From Halichondria panicea (lineage: Eukaryota > Porifera > Demospongiae > Suberitida > Halichondriidae), in the NCBI RefSeq assembly GCF_963675165.1, contig NC_087391.1, positions 4,824,646-4,888,645 on the forward strand: a stretch of DNA of 64,000 bases, in the 5' to 3' direction. The position numbers and the translations under genes are program-made. Positions 11,845-21,804 of the stretch are shown in pieces. The notes beneath the pieces were generated by a model. That model made no database searches. It was not told the DNA's origin and saw only the letters and a program-made list of their open reading frames with translations. Position 1 is the stretch's first letter, and each line of letters opens with the position of its first letter.

Positions 11845-12603
11845 CTAGCTTTTGTCTTTCACCTTTAATGCTGCTAGTTTCTCCGTTGCTAGTTTTGTAT
11901 CCCTTGCTAGTTTTGTATCCCTTGCTAGTTTTCTCTTTTCTATAGCGATTTTGATCTCCTCAGCATGTTTTTCCCTATTAACTTTATGTTCACCTTCGTC
12001 TTCCTGCCTAGCAATAGCATCCTTTTCTTCTTTAGATAAATAATCTAGTTCTCTGGCTACTTCGATAGCTTCCATTGAAGCAGTGACTTCGGATATATCA
12101 TTTAAATCAACCATCCATTTGGAAATTGCCTTAATCCTTTCTTCATGTGAACGTAGCTCAGTGTCGTAGATGTAGGCAAATCGTAGTACGAATGTTATAG
12201 TCTCGCATTTTAAATATTTTAAATAGTCCTTGAGCAAGTCTCGACAATTTTTGCATGGGGTTAGGCTGATGTTCATCACAAGTGAGAGGGATTTCAGTGA
12301 TTGATCTACGCCAATGATCTTCTTGATTTTTTCAATAACAAATTCCTCGGCATGTGTTCCATCCTTAGTAGATTTTTTAAAGCCGTAATCTTTCCCTGGG
12401 TCAACCTTGTCTTTTTTCTTGTGTTTTTTGTTGAAGGTCAGTTTGCAGAAAGCAGTGACTGTATATTTATCTTCGTTAATAACTTTATAAAACCGTTTCT
12501 TCTCAGTTGGGGTTACAGTAACTATTTTGCCATCTTCGTCTTTCAGACTGCCGTCAATAAATTCTTGAAAAAGCCCATGATGATGAGAACGACCTTCGGC
12601 CAT
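11845..12603 (-). CDS. AID/APOBEC-like cytidine deaminase, intact, single exon (locus 3)
   Basis: A 252 aa open frame starting MAEGRSHHHGLFQEF. THAEEF places the catalytic His and Glu at about 84 and 86. LTPCKNC places the zinc cysteines at about 117 and 120. FVLRFAYIYD at 138-147 is the strand that follows in AID/APOBEC proteins. The middle is very Lys-rich (KKHKKKDK), fitting nucleic acid binding. The C-terminal ~70 residues are charged and probably helical, with a short repeat (KLARDT twice). The repeat is visible in the DNA as two CTTGCTAGTTTTGTATCC units near 11.9 kb. It lies between block B and block C WDR75 debris, antisense to them. Unlike locus 1 no upstream micro-exon could be fitted, so the ATG at 12603 is taken as start. 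It is the clearest full-length member of the cluster. Confidence 0.77.
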   Translation of the reverse strand: MAEGRSHHHGLFQEFIDGSLKDEDGKIVTVTPTEKKRFYKVINEDKYTVTAFCKLTFNKKHKKKDKVDPGKDYGFKKSTKDGTHAEEFVIEKIKKIIGVDQSLKSLSLVMNISLTPCKNCRDLLKDYLKYLKCETITFVLRFAYIYDTELRSHEERIKAISKWMVDLNDISEVTASMEAIEVARELDYLSKEEKDAIARQEDEGEHKVNREKHAEEIKIAIEKRKLARDTKLARDTKLATEKLAALKVKDKS

Positions 12604-12989
12604 TTTACTACTTTTGTTCCCTCAAGTTGCAGTATCAAACAACCTTTGTTCTCACTTGTATTGACCTCTGTGTGTATGCTTGGATAATATATAAATCCTC
12701 TCATAATGCTTTCAATGATATAGATTGTTACCTTTCTGTAATCTTGTCAAAGAGCTCAAAAGAGACTGATTGCAACTCAAAATTTAAAGCATTAGTTTAT
12801 CTTAACTACCTACTTATCAGATGATGTATAGGGCTATAAACTGCAATTTATAGGCCATCAGGAAACGTTGTTATCAGGCTGTGGTGAAGTTGCTATACCG
12901 CTTTACTTTCCCCCATACAAGTGTACTAATATAATTATGTACATGTACTGTTGCAACCAGCAATCATTATCAATGATGAAGTAAAATGC

Positions 12990-13139
12990 ATGAGAAGCAA
13001 ACAACACACAATTTATTAATTTCTCCAGTCTGTTGCTGTTGGCCACACACACTTTTTGTCCATTCAGCTCCTTAGAGAGCACATCATTGAACCCTGCAAT
13101 GTATAATCTCTGCTCGTCATACATGCAGCACTCGTGCAA
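12990..13139 (-). pseudogene. BSCL2: Fragment of seipin last exon
   Basis: Read on the - strand this gives AGFNDVLSKELNGQKVCVANSN, closely related to the end of the seipin gene at 44.5 kb (AGFNDVLSS ... RELDGQEVGVANRN) with an internal deletion. No other seipin exon is near. It lies just upstream of a copy of WDR75 exons. Since WDR75 and seipin are convergent neighbours at 43-47 kb, this is debris of the neighbour carried along in the duplications. Confidence 0.7.
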
Positions 13140-13338
13140 ATGTATTTACTATCAGGACTATTTGGCGTTAGGTGCTTTCCCCTTTTATTTGTTAGTCTAC
13201 GTGTGATTGTATGTTTAATGACTTGTGTCCTTACGTGATTTCCCCTTGTTTGACAAGTACTTGTAATAATAGCTCTGCTAACGAAGCAGCTCAGTTTAAT
13301 AATAATGAATCCCGGGTCTATTTTCAATTGATTTCCAG

Positions 13339-13920
13339 TGGTGCAAGTGGTATCAGGACTGGACTATCGGAGGACTGAGGAGGTCCCATACCCAGACTGA
13401 CCAGAATGGAATCAATACTGGCCTAGTGATCTGTCCACATTCCATGTCTATAGTGATCAACAGTACGTCCGGGTTCATCCAGTTCTACGACCCAGTCAAG
13501 GAGTCAGTTACCCAACAAAGTGAGTGTATGAACTTGCTGTTATGGTAGTACTGTTAATGTCTTCACACATAACAGATAACCATTCATTATACATGTACAT
13601 GTTTCGTGTGCAAGCTTTTATGATGTGTATGCAGTTCTTCTCTGGGTTACTAGCAAGAGTTCCTCACACACACACATTCTAGTTGAATGTGACGGACCTG
13701 AACTACGTGTCTCGGCCTGATGACACGCCCCTCTCTCTGACCACAATGAACCACACCTCTTTCTCTCCTGATGGGGATTGGCTATAGCAACATGCAGTGA
13801 GTGGAGCTGCACGTTTAATACTGTGGCTTAGAGTTTGTACAGTAGTTTCTGAGAAACACATTGCTATGTTACAATTAAACTAATCATCTTCTAGGTTGAA
13901 AGTAGAAGCTATAATTATAG
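13339..13920 (+). pseudogene. WDR75: WDR75 central exon copies, block C
   Basis: Degraded copies of the exons at 5232, 5580 and 5834. The first (13339-13519) lacks the bases for the TEVEW part and is shifted within the GLDYRRTEEVP region. The second (13683-13798) keeps NVTDLNYVSRPDD but is altered at its 3' end. The third is cut a few codons after the TAGGTTGAAAGTAGAAG acceptor region. The block ends where a further deaminase copy begins downstream. It is clearly a pseudogene. Confidence 0.7.
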
Positions 13921-14306
13921 TACATGTATATAGAGCATTTCAGATAACCATGCATGTTCGTTGTACCACGAGGAGTTTGTTATCTTTTAACAGTCTCTTC
14001 GTATAATTTTGACGATTTTAGTTTCTCATCTACTCACTAGCATAAACATTAATGTTACGATAATAATCTGTACAGCCAATCGTAACAAAAAGTTGCTAGT
14101 GATCGGGCCTAAGAAACCAGTGATTATTTGTGTGGCCGTATGTCTGCATTGATAAAAATATGGCATGGTATATAGTAACAAGAAACACGTGCATTCAAAA
14201 CTATTTAATGTAGTATGTGTTTTTGCAGACTAGCTACCCGTATAGTCACACACAAACAAGTGAGTACACTATCTTTACACCTTGCATTTATCGAGTAGTT
14301 GCTTCG

Positions 14307-15526
14307 TCATTTCATCATTAGCTGTTTCACTATCTTCATCTCCGCTTTCATTCTCTGTATCTGCTTCGTTATCTTCATCATCATCGTCAGTCCCAGTAGC
14401 TGCTTTACTATCTCTGTCGTTAGACTGTGGCTCGTTAGTGTTAATATATTCAACATGAACTGCAATTTTTTCCGATTAGGTATTGTTTTTTGTGACAATT
14501 CTTCACACTCAGGGCAGTCCACCACGGAGGCTTTTAGTTCCTTGCATGAATCACACTTCACAGGACGAGGCGTGTGATCTGAGTTCATCGCACACTGCTA
14601 TTGCTTCTAGTGTAAAGTTGACCCCACTGTTGTTAATATCTCTTTTCCACTCTACCAGCTTTACTCTAAACTTCCCTATCACTGAGACGTTTCTTTGGTT
14701 TTGTTAGTGTTGGTGCTGAATCATGATAAAGGGAGCTAATGCGAAGCTTGTAACTGACAGTAAGCTTAAGCTTCTCTCTCCATTTCTTGAGCATATCTAG
14801 TATCTCAGGCTGACAGTCCAAGCAAGGGCTCTTGGTAGCCGTAGTGGTGAGACTTATTGCTTTTTGTTCAGGACGATTCTTTTCGAGCCATTCTGATATT
14901 TCTGTTAGCACATGTTTCTCGGCGTGCACACCATCTCTTGTTTTTGATATAAATCGCTTGCTTTCCCCACTAGGTTTCAGTATCACATGAATTACAGCTA
15001 CTACTGTTAAGCCGTCATGTGACAGTACTCTTTAGAAGCGATTTTTGTCCGGAATCGATCAGCTTACTGAAATCACTTAGTGTTTCTTTTCCTGCGTATA
15101 ATAATTAATTTTTAGCTTCAAACCCTTATGATGTTTGCTAACACTTGTATTAACATGAACCACACATACATATCCAGCAATGCCATCAACATATACAGAG
15201 TGTCATACAGGGTGGGGGGGGCGGGGGAAAGGGGGGATATCCCCCTAGCTCCAATTCCCCCGCCCCCCCCCCTTTCAAATACTACTGAGTGTCCATAGCT
15301 GGGTATTGACATAACAGTTGACCTTTTTTTAGCAACATTTTCTGGTTACTTTTCTCATTTCTCCCCTCTACTTTAAAATCCTGTGTAACACCCTGATATA
15401 TAGGTCAAGTGTATGCTATCCCTTTATGTCACATACCCATGGGTAACCTATCCACAATAACCACAATAGTTATCATGTATGTGGATATGATATAGACAAA
15501 TGAAGTGGTATCTTACCTGTGGCCAT
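14307..15526 (-). pseudogene. AID/APOBEC-like deaminase, broken (locus 4, paralogue of locus 1)
   Basis: Exon 1 is 15526-15517 (ATGGCCACAG, donor GTAAGA) and exon 2 starts at about 15090 after GCAG. The reading runs KETLSDFSKLID, then needs a frame change, and carries TAA where locus 1 has the Tyr of RFYKV. The core (14986-14666) keeps the catalytic pattern (VHAEKH; KSPCLDC; KLRISSLYH) and is about as close to locus 1 as a recent paralogue. After SDREV there is a stop, and the following NFTLEAIAVCDEL is in another frame. The C-terminal part (14588-14307) is rich in Lys/Met. At least three lesions make a full product unlikely. Confidence 0.7.
15195..15275. repeat. G-run/C-run foldback in the intron of locus 4
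   Basis: A run of GGGGGGGG, GGGGG and GGGGGG blocks is followed within 20 bases by CCCCC, CCCCC and CCCCCCCCCC. This can form a long hairpin, or a G-quadruplex on either strand. A related G-rich/C-rich piece preceded by TTTCATACAGAG is at about 18225-18290, so this may be part of a dispersed element. Confidence 0.55.
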
Positions 15527-15805
15527 GGTCATATATATATATACTTGAAACTAGTAGTCTGTCAACTGGGACGTCTATTGTTGATCTTACCGTGAATATA
15601 TAGTATCGATCACATGATACTTAAATGTATGAATACAATGCGACTTTTTATATAATAGCTAGACAGCGTACAATGATAATTGCCCCATCAGCTTGTGCTC
15701 ATGCCCATATAATGTATGTGATTCGATAATAGTTACTGTCTGCTGTTTATGTTAGTAGATTCAGTGATGTTTTTCTGATCGTCTATTATTAATTGTCTCC
15801 CTCAG

Positions 15806-17060
15806 ATACACTCTAAACACTTGTGTGGAGCCATCTCACGATCAACCTGTCAGCATCACCTTCCAACCACGTCACCGTACCAACAAGACGTCCAATCAGA
15901 TCCCTCTATTGGTCTCCACAAGTCTAGATGGCCACTTCAAGACGTGGGTCCTCCTAGGAGAGGAAGTGGGTGTGTCATGGTCGTGTCAGGCAGTGGGTTA
16001 CTACCATGGTCTGGAGAGTGTGGGGGCGTGCTTCAGTGAGGATGGGTCACTACTGGCTGTCAACTTCAAGACTGTGAGTGCATGGATAATATTGGTTGAG
16101 GTGCACAATTATACCTAGAACTCATCACAGTCAGTCTGATTGCAATCACAAACAGTATCACATGCACATACCGAGCAATAGTTATATACCACACCTTGAC
16201 AATAATTATTCCTGGGGGTATACCTCCCTAAAGGTAGCTCCCCCCCTCCGTCCCCCTAGTAATTTTCTCTGGACTAAAGCTTCGTGTAGCTATGACTTGT
16301 GTGTGTATGCAGGATGCACTATTTGTGATTACTCTCTCTCTATCCAGTGTCTGACTCTGTGGGACCCAGTGAACTGTGAGCTGAGGAAGACTCTCTGCAA
16401 CCCTTTCAAGAGTGGAGACTATTGGTGAGCTAACAATGACACTGTAGTGTACACACATGGAGTATTTAGTGTACTTGTAAATTGTTTTCGTAAGTGTGTG
16501 ATGTTGGGTACCTGTATATGCCAACCTTTGGTCTGTGCAAAGTACTGTCTCTTATTCAATCTCATAATGTTGAAGGCTAGCAGCTACTCTTTCATGGACT
16601 GTAAGCTCATTATTTGTTCCTCTTGTGTGTCTATAGGTGTATGGTGTTTGGTCATAAGAGCTCTTCCCAGTATCTCGTGACAGCCTCAGAGACTCACCTC
16701 CAAGTCTGGGACCTCCTCTCTTGCTCAGGTGAGCATAGAGTGTGGTGATACAGTATCACTAAGCTATAGTGTTATGTTTTAGTAGCTACGTTTAAGCTGT
16801 AAATACACTGTCCATACATTTGCCAGCAAATATTTCCTTTTTAGCCAAAGAATAGAATACCTTGTGAGCATATAGTCTACCAAGGTCACATGTATGTTGT
16901 GTGCTCTGTTGTTATTGAGTTTGTGTGCTTTCTTATCCAGTTCTGTGGTGTGTGAAGACCAGAGTGTGCTCCATGGTATCTGATCCTCTGAGTCAACTCA
17001 CAGCTGTGTTTGTGCCCTCAGGGAATGACCCACCATCCACACATTGTGGGTGGCTGTGCA
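15806..17060 (+). CDS. WDR75: WDR75 3' exons, block D (intact copy)
   Basis: Four exons in order: 15806-16073 (CVEPSHDQPVSITFQP, STSLDGHFKTWVLLGEE, CFSEDGSLLAVNF), 16348-16424 (CLTLWDPVNCELRKTLCN), 16637-16728 (CMVFGHKSSSQYLVTAS, THLQVWDLLSC) and 16941 onward (VLWCVKTRVCSMVSDPLS). Unlike block B the first exon is open throughout, and the exon phases fit one another. These correspond to the later WD repeats of WDR75. The exon before 15806 would be 5834-5910. The donor of the last exon is unclear: the frame goes on through NDPPSTHCGWLC. Confidence 0.7.
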
Positions 17061-17218
17061 TGCCACATCTCAAGGAGTCCTGACAAGTTTTTGCATAATT
17101 ATGGTTTCTTAGCTAGGCATTGTACAATTGTGATTTTGGCCAAGTCTCATTCCTAACAAATTTCACGTATGTATTAAGTCTTAAATGATATTGCTTGTTT
17201 AGAATGGTCTTCATAAAT

Positions 17219-17308
17219 GTGTACCTGATTGACCCCCCCCCCCCCCACACACACAGTGTACCTGATTGACCCCCCCCCCCACACACAGTGTACCTGATTG
17301 ACCCCCCC

Positions 17309-17352
<44 letters not shown>

Positions 17353-17490
17353 GTACCTGATTGACCCCCCCCACACACACACACACGCACACACACACAG
17401 TGTACCTGATTGACCCCCCCCTCACACACACAGTGTACCTGATTGACCCCTCCTCCCCTACACACAGTGCACCTGATTGATCCACTCAAT
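17219..17490 (+). repeat. Minisatellite built from a splice acceptor and exon start
   Basis: About seven units, each made of a CA tract, CAG and the first bases of a WDR75 exon (TGTACCTGATTGACC) followed by a C run. The last unit reads into the rest of the exon. CA tracts vary from about 4 to about 40 bases. Each unit contains a plausible 3' splice site (CACACAG before TGTACC). The single-unit form is present at 21.3 kb. Confidence 0.85.
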
Positions 17491-17594
17491 TGACCGTACA
17501 TCACTCTGTGTGCTCGGGGCAAGTGCTGGGGGCGTATTTCTACCTCTTCAGTCAGGGGGTTACATCCACACTGTACTTTATGGACAAGGCACAG
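17467..17594 (+). pseudogene. WDR75: WDR75 'YLIDP' exon, damaged copy
   Basis: After the minisatellite the exon reads TGCACCTGATTGATCCACTC and continues as in the copy at 21315. Differences put a stop where the other copy has LNWLY (TTGACC for CTGGCT context) and change the 3' end. A GTCAGT donor follows at about 17595. It is probably not translated. Confidence 0.55.
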
Positions 17595-17769
17595 GTCAGT
17601 ACCATACAAGTGATCTTAGGAACAATAATTATTGTTTGTAGGTTAGTTTTGTTGCTTCAATAAAATGCATGGTCCTTCTGTTCCTTTGAGGCATCTGCCT
17701 GTAGGAGACTGTGTAACCATGGTCCTTTCGTTTGTATAAAACAATACTTACAGTGATATTATTTCCATA

Positions 17770-17797
17770 CCATGGGGTGGACTGCCGTGTGTGTGTG

Positions 17798-17829
<32 letters not shown>

Positions 17830-17840
17830 TGTGCAGTCTT
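17770..17840. repeat. Seipin-exon scrap with TG/TGCG microsatellite
   Basis: The short piece CCATGGGGTGGACTGCC matches the start of the last seipin exon (antisense) and runs into (TG)n followed by (TGCG)n. It is the smallest of the seipin scraps in the WDR75 array. Confidence 0.5.
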
Positions 17841-17985
17841 TCATTTATACACTGTGTTCACACATCACAAGCTAGTATAAAGAGTATGTATCACACCAAT
17901 GTATTTCGAAAGCTATAGCTATGACTTGTGTGTGTATGCAAGACACACCTTAATGATTGTCTCTCTCTTTACCCAATATGTTCAG

Positions 17986-18061
17986 TGCCTGACTCTATGG
18001 ACCCAGTGAACTGTGAGCTGAGGAAGACTCTCTGCAACCCTTTCATGAGTGGAGACTATTG
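17986..18061 (+). pseudogene. WDR75: WDR75 'CLTLW' exon, copy 3 (frameshifted)
   Basis: A 76-base copy of the 77-base exon, with proper AG and GTGAGC borders. The GTGGGACCC stretch is TATGGACCC here, losing one base. The TTCAAGAGT of the other copies is TTCATGAGT. Confidence 0.65.
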
Positions 18062-18548
18062 GTGAGCTAACAGTGCCACTGTAGTGTACACACATGGAGC
18101 TTTGGTGTATTTAGTGTTTGCTTTTAATGAAAAATCTAATGTGCAGATGTTGAATACTTGTAGGCTAGCAGTACTTGTTTCATCGAATGTGAGCTCATTA
18201 TCTGTTCCTCTTGTGTGTCCAGGGTTTCATACAGAGGGGGGGGGGGGGCGCCCTGGGATTTCCCATCCCCAGGAAAATTTCCCCCCCCTAGAAATTAATG
18301 ATGTCATATTAAAAAAGTCTTTCTCCTTAAAATTTATACACAAAAAACCCAAATTGCATTTCAGATAACCATTCCTCAAAAAATGTTCTGGGAGGACCGA
18401 GGCTTGAAAAATAATAGGCTGATAGTTGAAACTTGTAGGTGATCTTCGAAGGCGATAAAAAACACTCTAATCCTTGATTTATAGTCTATTCATGATATCA
18501 TTCTCGCTTCCTCAAAGTCATTACAGTAAAAGTTATATTTGTTTGCCG

Positions 18549-18625
18549 ACATGCACTACCCTCTGTGGGTGATACTGGGGGGTGGGGTGGACTGCTCTCA
18601 GCCCATCTCTGTGTGTGGTGTTGGG
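18549..18625 (-). pseudogene. BSCL2: Seipin last-exon scrap, copy at 18.6 kb
   Basis: The + strand sequence CTCTGTGGGTGATACTGGG, followed by GGTGGGGTGGACTG and CCCATCTCTGTGTGTGG, matches 44580-44640 at the 5' border of the last seipin exon. It is surrounded by unrelated sequence and has no coding value. Confidence 0.6.
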
Positions 18626-18924
18626 GGGATCACAAACAGTGTCATATTCATACACTGTGCTTCACACAAGCTAGACAGTATAGGCTGAAGCCCCCCCTCC
18701 CCATCCTCCCCATTCTCCGCATCCTCCCATTTGGTTATGTAATGAAAGTTAAACGCGCCTTGCCAACCTCAGAGCCTGTATAAAGTTGTCAATAGGCTAG
18801 GGAGTACGTATATACCACACCTTATATCTTATATTTTGAAAGCTATCTGTGACTTGACATGTGTCTATGCGGGACGCACTGTTGGTGATTAATGATTGTT
18901 TCTCTCCCTCCCTCCCAATATGCA

Positions 18925-19110
18925 GTTCCTTCTCGCTATTCTGGCTCTCTAAAGTACGGCCACCTCGATCGATATATTGGCCATTTGATTTGGCACGGAT
19001 TGCTATAGCTAGATGTTTATGGCACAAAACTCGCCCTGAAATGCGGCCACTCCTGCCCAAAACTAGGTTTTCATATGTTTATTACGGCCGGATAAGACGG
19101 TTTTGCAAAC
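18925..19110 (+). mobile_element. Dispersed repeat shared with 31.9 and 40.0 kb
   Basis: The stretch from TTCTCGCTATTCTGGCTCTC to GGCCGGATAAG is found in reverse orientation at 31900-32095 and, truncated, at 39960-40065. Shared internal marks are GGCCATTTG next to TTTGGCA, CTAGATGTTTA, and CGCCCTGAAATGCGGCCACTC. It has no frame of its own. It looks like a non-autonomous mobile element. Confidence 0.6.
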
Positions 19111-19120
19111 TGGATTGATG

Positions 19121-19215
19121 AACTCTGCACTGTAATCACTGCTTGTGACACTATACCCTCCGTGGGTGTGATACTGGCATGGGGGTGGACTGCCCTCGAC
19201 CCATCTGTATGTGTG
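19121..19215 (-). pseudogene. BSCL2: Seipin last-exon scrap, copy at 19.15 kb
   Basis: The stretch CTGCACTGTAATCACTGCTT, followed by GTGACAC, CCTCCGTGGGTGTGATACTG and GTGGACTGCCCTCGACCC, closely matches 44555-44635. A (TG)n run follows. It is the best preserved of the small seipin scraps. Confidence 0.7.
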
Positions 19216-19390
19216 TGTGTGTGTATGGTGTAGACATGCAGTCTTTCATTTATACACTGTGCTCACACATCACAAGCTAGTATAAAGAGTATGTATCACA
19301 CCAATGTATTTTGAAAGCTATAGCTATGACTCATGTGTGTATGCAAGACACACCTTAATGATTGTCTCTCTCTTTACCCAATATGTTTAG

Positions 19391-20180
19391 TGTCTGGACC
19401 CAGTGAACTGTGAGCTGAGGAAGACTCTCTGCAACCCTTTCAAGAGTGGAGATTATTGGTGAGCTTAACAGTGCCACTGTAGTGTACACATGGAGCTTTG
19501 GTGTATTTAGTGTTTGGTACCTGTAAGCTAACTTTTCCTTTATGCAAAATACTGATGTGGAGATGTTGAATACCTGTAGGCTAGCAGCTGCCGTATAGCT
19601 GTACCTTACTTCATCGATCAGGTACAAATATTGAATACGGCTAGTAGCTTCTTTTTTTCATGGAATGTGAGCTCAATATTTAATTTGTTCCTCTTGTGTG
19701 TCTATAGGTGTATGGTGTTTGGTCATAAGAGTTCTTCCCAGTATCTCGTGACTGCCTCAGAGACTCACCTCCAAGTCTGGGACCTCCTCTCTTGCTCAGG
19801 TGAGCATAGAGTGTGGGGATACAGTATCACTAAGCTAATACAGTGTTATGTGTTAGTAGCTATACATGTACATTAAAGCTATGGGTAGTACGTACATACA
19901 CTGCGTACATTTGCCAGCAAGTACATTCAGTTGTTGAGCTAAAGAATAGAAGACCTTGTGAGCATAATCTACCAAGGTCACATGTATGCATTCATTCTTC
20001 CAGCTGTTGTTATTGTGTGCTCTGTTGTTATTGAGTTTCTCTCTTATCCAGTGCTGTGGTGTGTGAAGACCAGAGTGTGCTCCATGGTATCTGATCCTCT
20101 GAGTCTCACAGCTGTGTTTGTGCCCTCAGGGAATGACCCACACATTGTCATTGTGGGTGCATGGCTGCTGTGCGGGTGAA
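19391..20180 (+). pseudogene. WDR75: WDR75 3' exon copies, block E1
   Basis: Three exons: 19391-19458 (copy of the CLTLW exon with a nine-base, in-frame deletion, reading CLDPVNCELRK), 19708-19799 (CMVFGHKSSSQYLVTASE, open) and 20052 onward (VLWCVKTRVCSMVSDPLS, with a six-base in-frame loss in SQL). The lesions are mild, so this block could be spliced. No matching upstream exon lies close by. It seems to be another tandem copy. Confidence 0.6.
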
Positions 20181-20767
20181 CATCTCATACCAGAGGAGGC
20201 ACGACAGATGCGGTGCAGCTCAAGCAATTAGCCTCTGATTACACTCAGCAAAAACATACGAGGTGGGCAGATAATTGCTAGAGCTTCACTGCGCCTGTCG
20301 TACCTCCTCTGTTGTCTTATCTCTTTGGAGAAGTTTTTGTGGTATTTGCTTAATTATGGTCTCTTACATGTGACACACACATGCATAGTCTCCATGCAAC
20401 TATCATGTCTTTCCTAGAAGATGAGCTACTAACGCATACATCGTTGTGATAATTGCTTGTTTGGAATGGTCTCCCCAGTTTATAACAAATATGTACCTAT
20501 AATGGACCCCCCCCCCCACACACACATAGCTGCATTGATAGTTTTGTCAGTATATATAGCTGTGTTGTTTTTTCTCTCCGTAAGCTGCTTGGTCCTTTTG
20601 TTCTTATAAAGTGTTAGCATGCAATTCTCCCAATGGTCAGATGCATGTACTGTGTGTATGTGTGTGTGTGTTGTATGGTCGAAGGCATAAAGGCTATATA
20701 TATATAGCAGCTACATTACTTGTTTCATGGAATGTAAGCTCATTATTTGTTCCTCTTGTGTCTATAG
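20181..20767. other. Intergenic or intronic stretch between WDR75 copies
   Basis: No gene is visible. A short imperfect inverted pair (ACCAGAGGAGGCACGACAG near 20200 and GCGCCTGTCGTACCTCCTCT near 20290) suggests a small foldback. A C-run next to a CA run at about 20508 resembles units of the minisatellite at 17.2 kb. Confidence 0.4.
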
Positions 20768-21250
20768 GTGTATGGTGTTTGGTCATAAGAGCTCTTCCCA
20801 GTATCTCGTGACAGCTTCAGAGACGCACCTCCAAGTCTGGGACCTCGTCTCTTGCTTAGGTGAGCATAGAGTGTGGGGATACAGTATCACTAAGCTAATA
20901 CAGTGTTATGTTTTAGTAGTTATACATGTACATTAAAGCTGTGGGTAGTACGTACATACACTGTGTACATTTGCCAGCAAGTACATTCGTTGTTGAGCTA
21001 AGAATAGAAGACCTTGTGAGCATAATCTACCAAAGTCACATGTTGTGGTGTGTGAAGACCAGAGTGTGCTCCATGGTATCTGATCCTCTGAGTCAACTCA
21101 CAGCTGTGTTTGTGCCCTCAGGGAATGACCCACTATTCACACATTGTGGGTGGCTGTGTGGGGGGGGGAACATCTCATACCATACCATGCATATTGTCCT
21201 ATATTGCTAAGAGTCCTGACAAGTTTTTGCATACCAAATAAACCTCACCC

Positions 21251-21315
<65 letters not shown>

Positions 21316-21804
21316 GTACCTGATTGATCCACTCAACTGGCTGTACATTAATCTGTATGCTCGGGGCAAGTGCTGGGGGGCGTGTTCCTACCCCCTCAGT
21401 CAGTTTATACAACAGAGGTTAGTACAGTGTGTGACTAATAGGCATTGCTATACATATCATAATTATACGTCACACGAACTGTTTTATTACACTGAATGTG
21501 CTACTTTTGCTACAGGTTCTACGGTACACCACAAGTTGAACAGCACTTCCAAACCATCACTCTCTCTACTCAGTGCCCCTCCCCACGCCCTCCCCCCAAT
21601 GCCCTCCCTCTGTCTCCCGTTCCTCCAGTCACTGTTACCACATCGGCAGGGTCTAAAGGTCACCTCGATGAAGACAAATCATGGTCGAGAGTGAGGTCAG
21701 AGGACAAAGGTCAGCCAGAAGTGGGTGTGGCCTCTAGTAAAGCTAGCAATGTGATGGAAGGGGACATTGAGTGTAGAGACTTGGAGGTCAAGAACTATGA
21801 CTGA
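20768..21804 (+). CDS. WDR75: WDR75 terminal exons, block E2
   Basis: Exons: 20768-20859 (CMVFGHKSSSQYLVTASE), a piece from about 21041 (CVKTRVCSMVSD; acceptor lost, joined directly to intron-like sequence), 21315-21417 (YLIDPLNWLYINLYARGKCW, donor GTTAGT) and the last exon 21516-21804 (FYGTPQVEQH to DLEVKNYD, then TGA). The 21315 and 21516 exons join in phase. In the other last-exon copy (43311-43650) the protein goes on for nine residues (WLVEHFRMM). Here an inserted TGAC-like change creates the earlier stop. This is probably the 3' end used with block D, or one of two alternative ends. Confidence 0.65.
21257..21314. repeat. (CA)n microsatellite ending in a splice acceptor
   Basis: About 28 CA units run directly into CAG, the acceptor of the 21315 WDR75 exon. 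This is the unexpanded counterpart of the minisatellite at 17.2 kb. Confidence 0.9.

Noticed and set aside
17219-17490. CRISPR-like array of regularly repeated units
   Set aside because: Spacers are simple CA and C tracts of varying length in a eukaryotic intron/exon context. The repeat unit is a WDR75 exon start.
17113-17609. Long frames of alternating V-C or G-G residues on the - strand
   Set aside because: They are translations of CA/TG repeats and C runs, present in all frames, with no codon structure.
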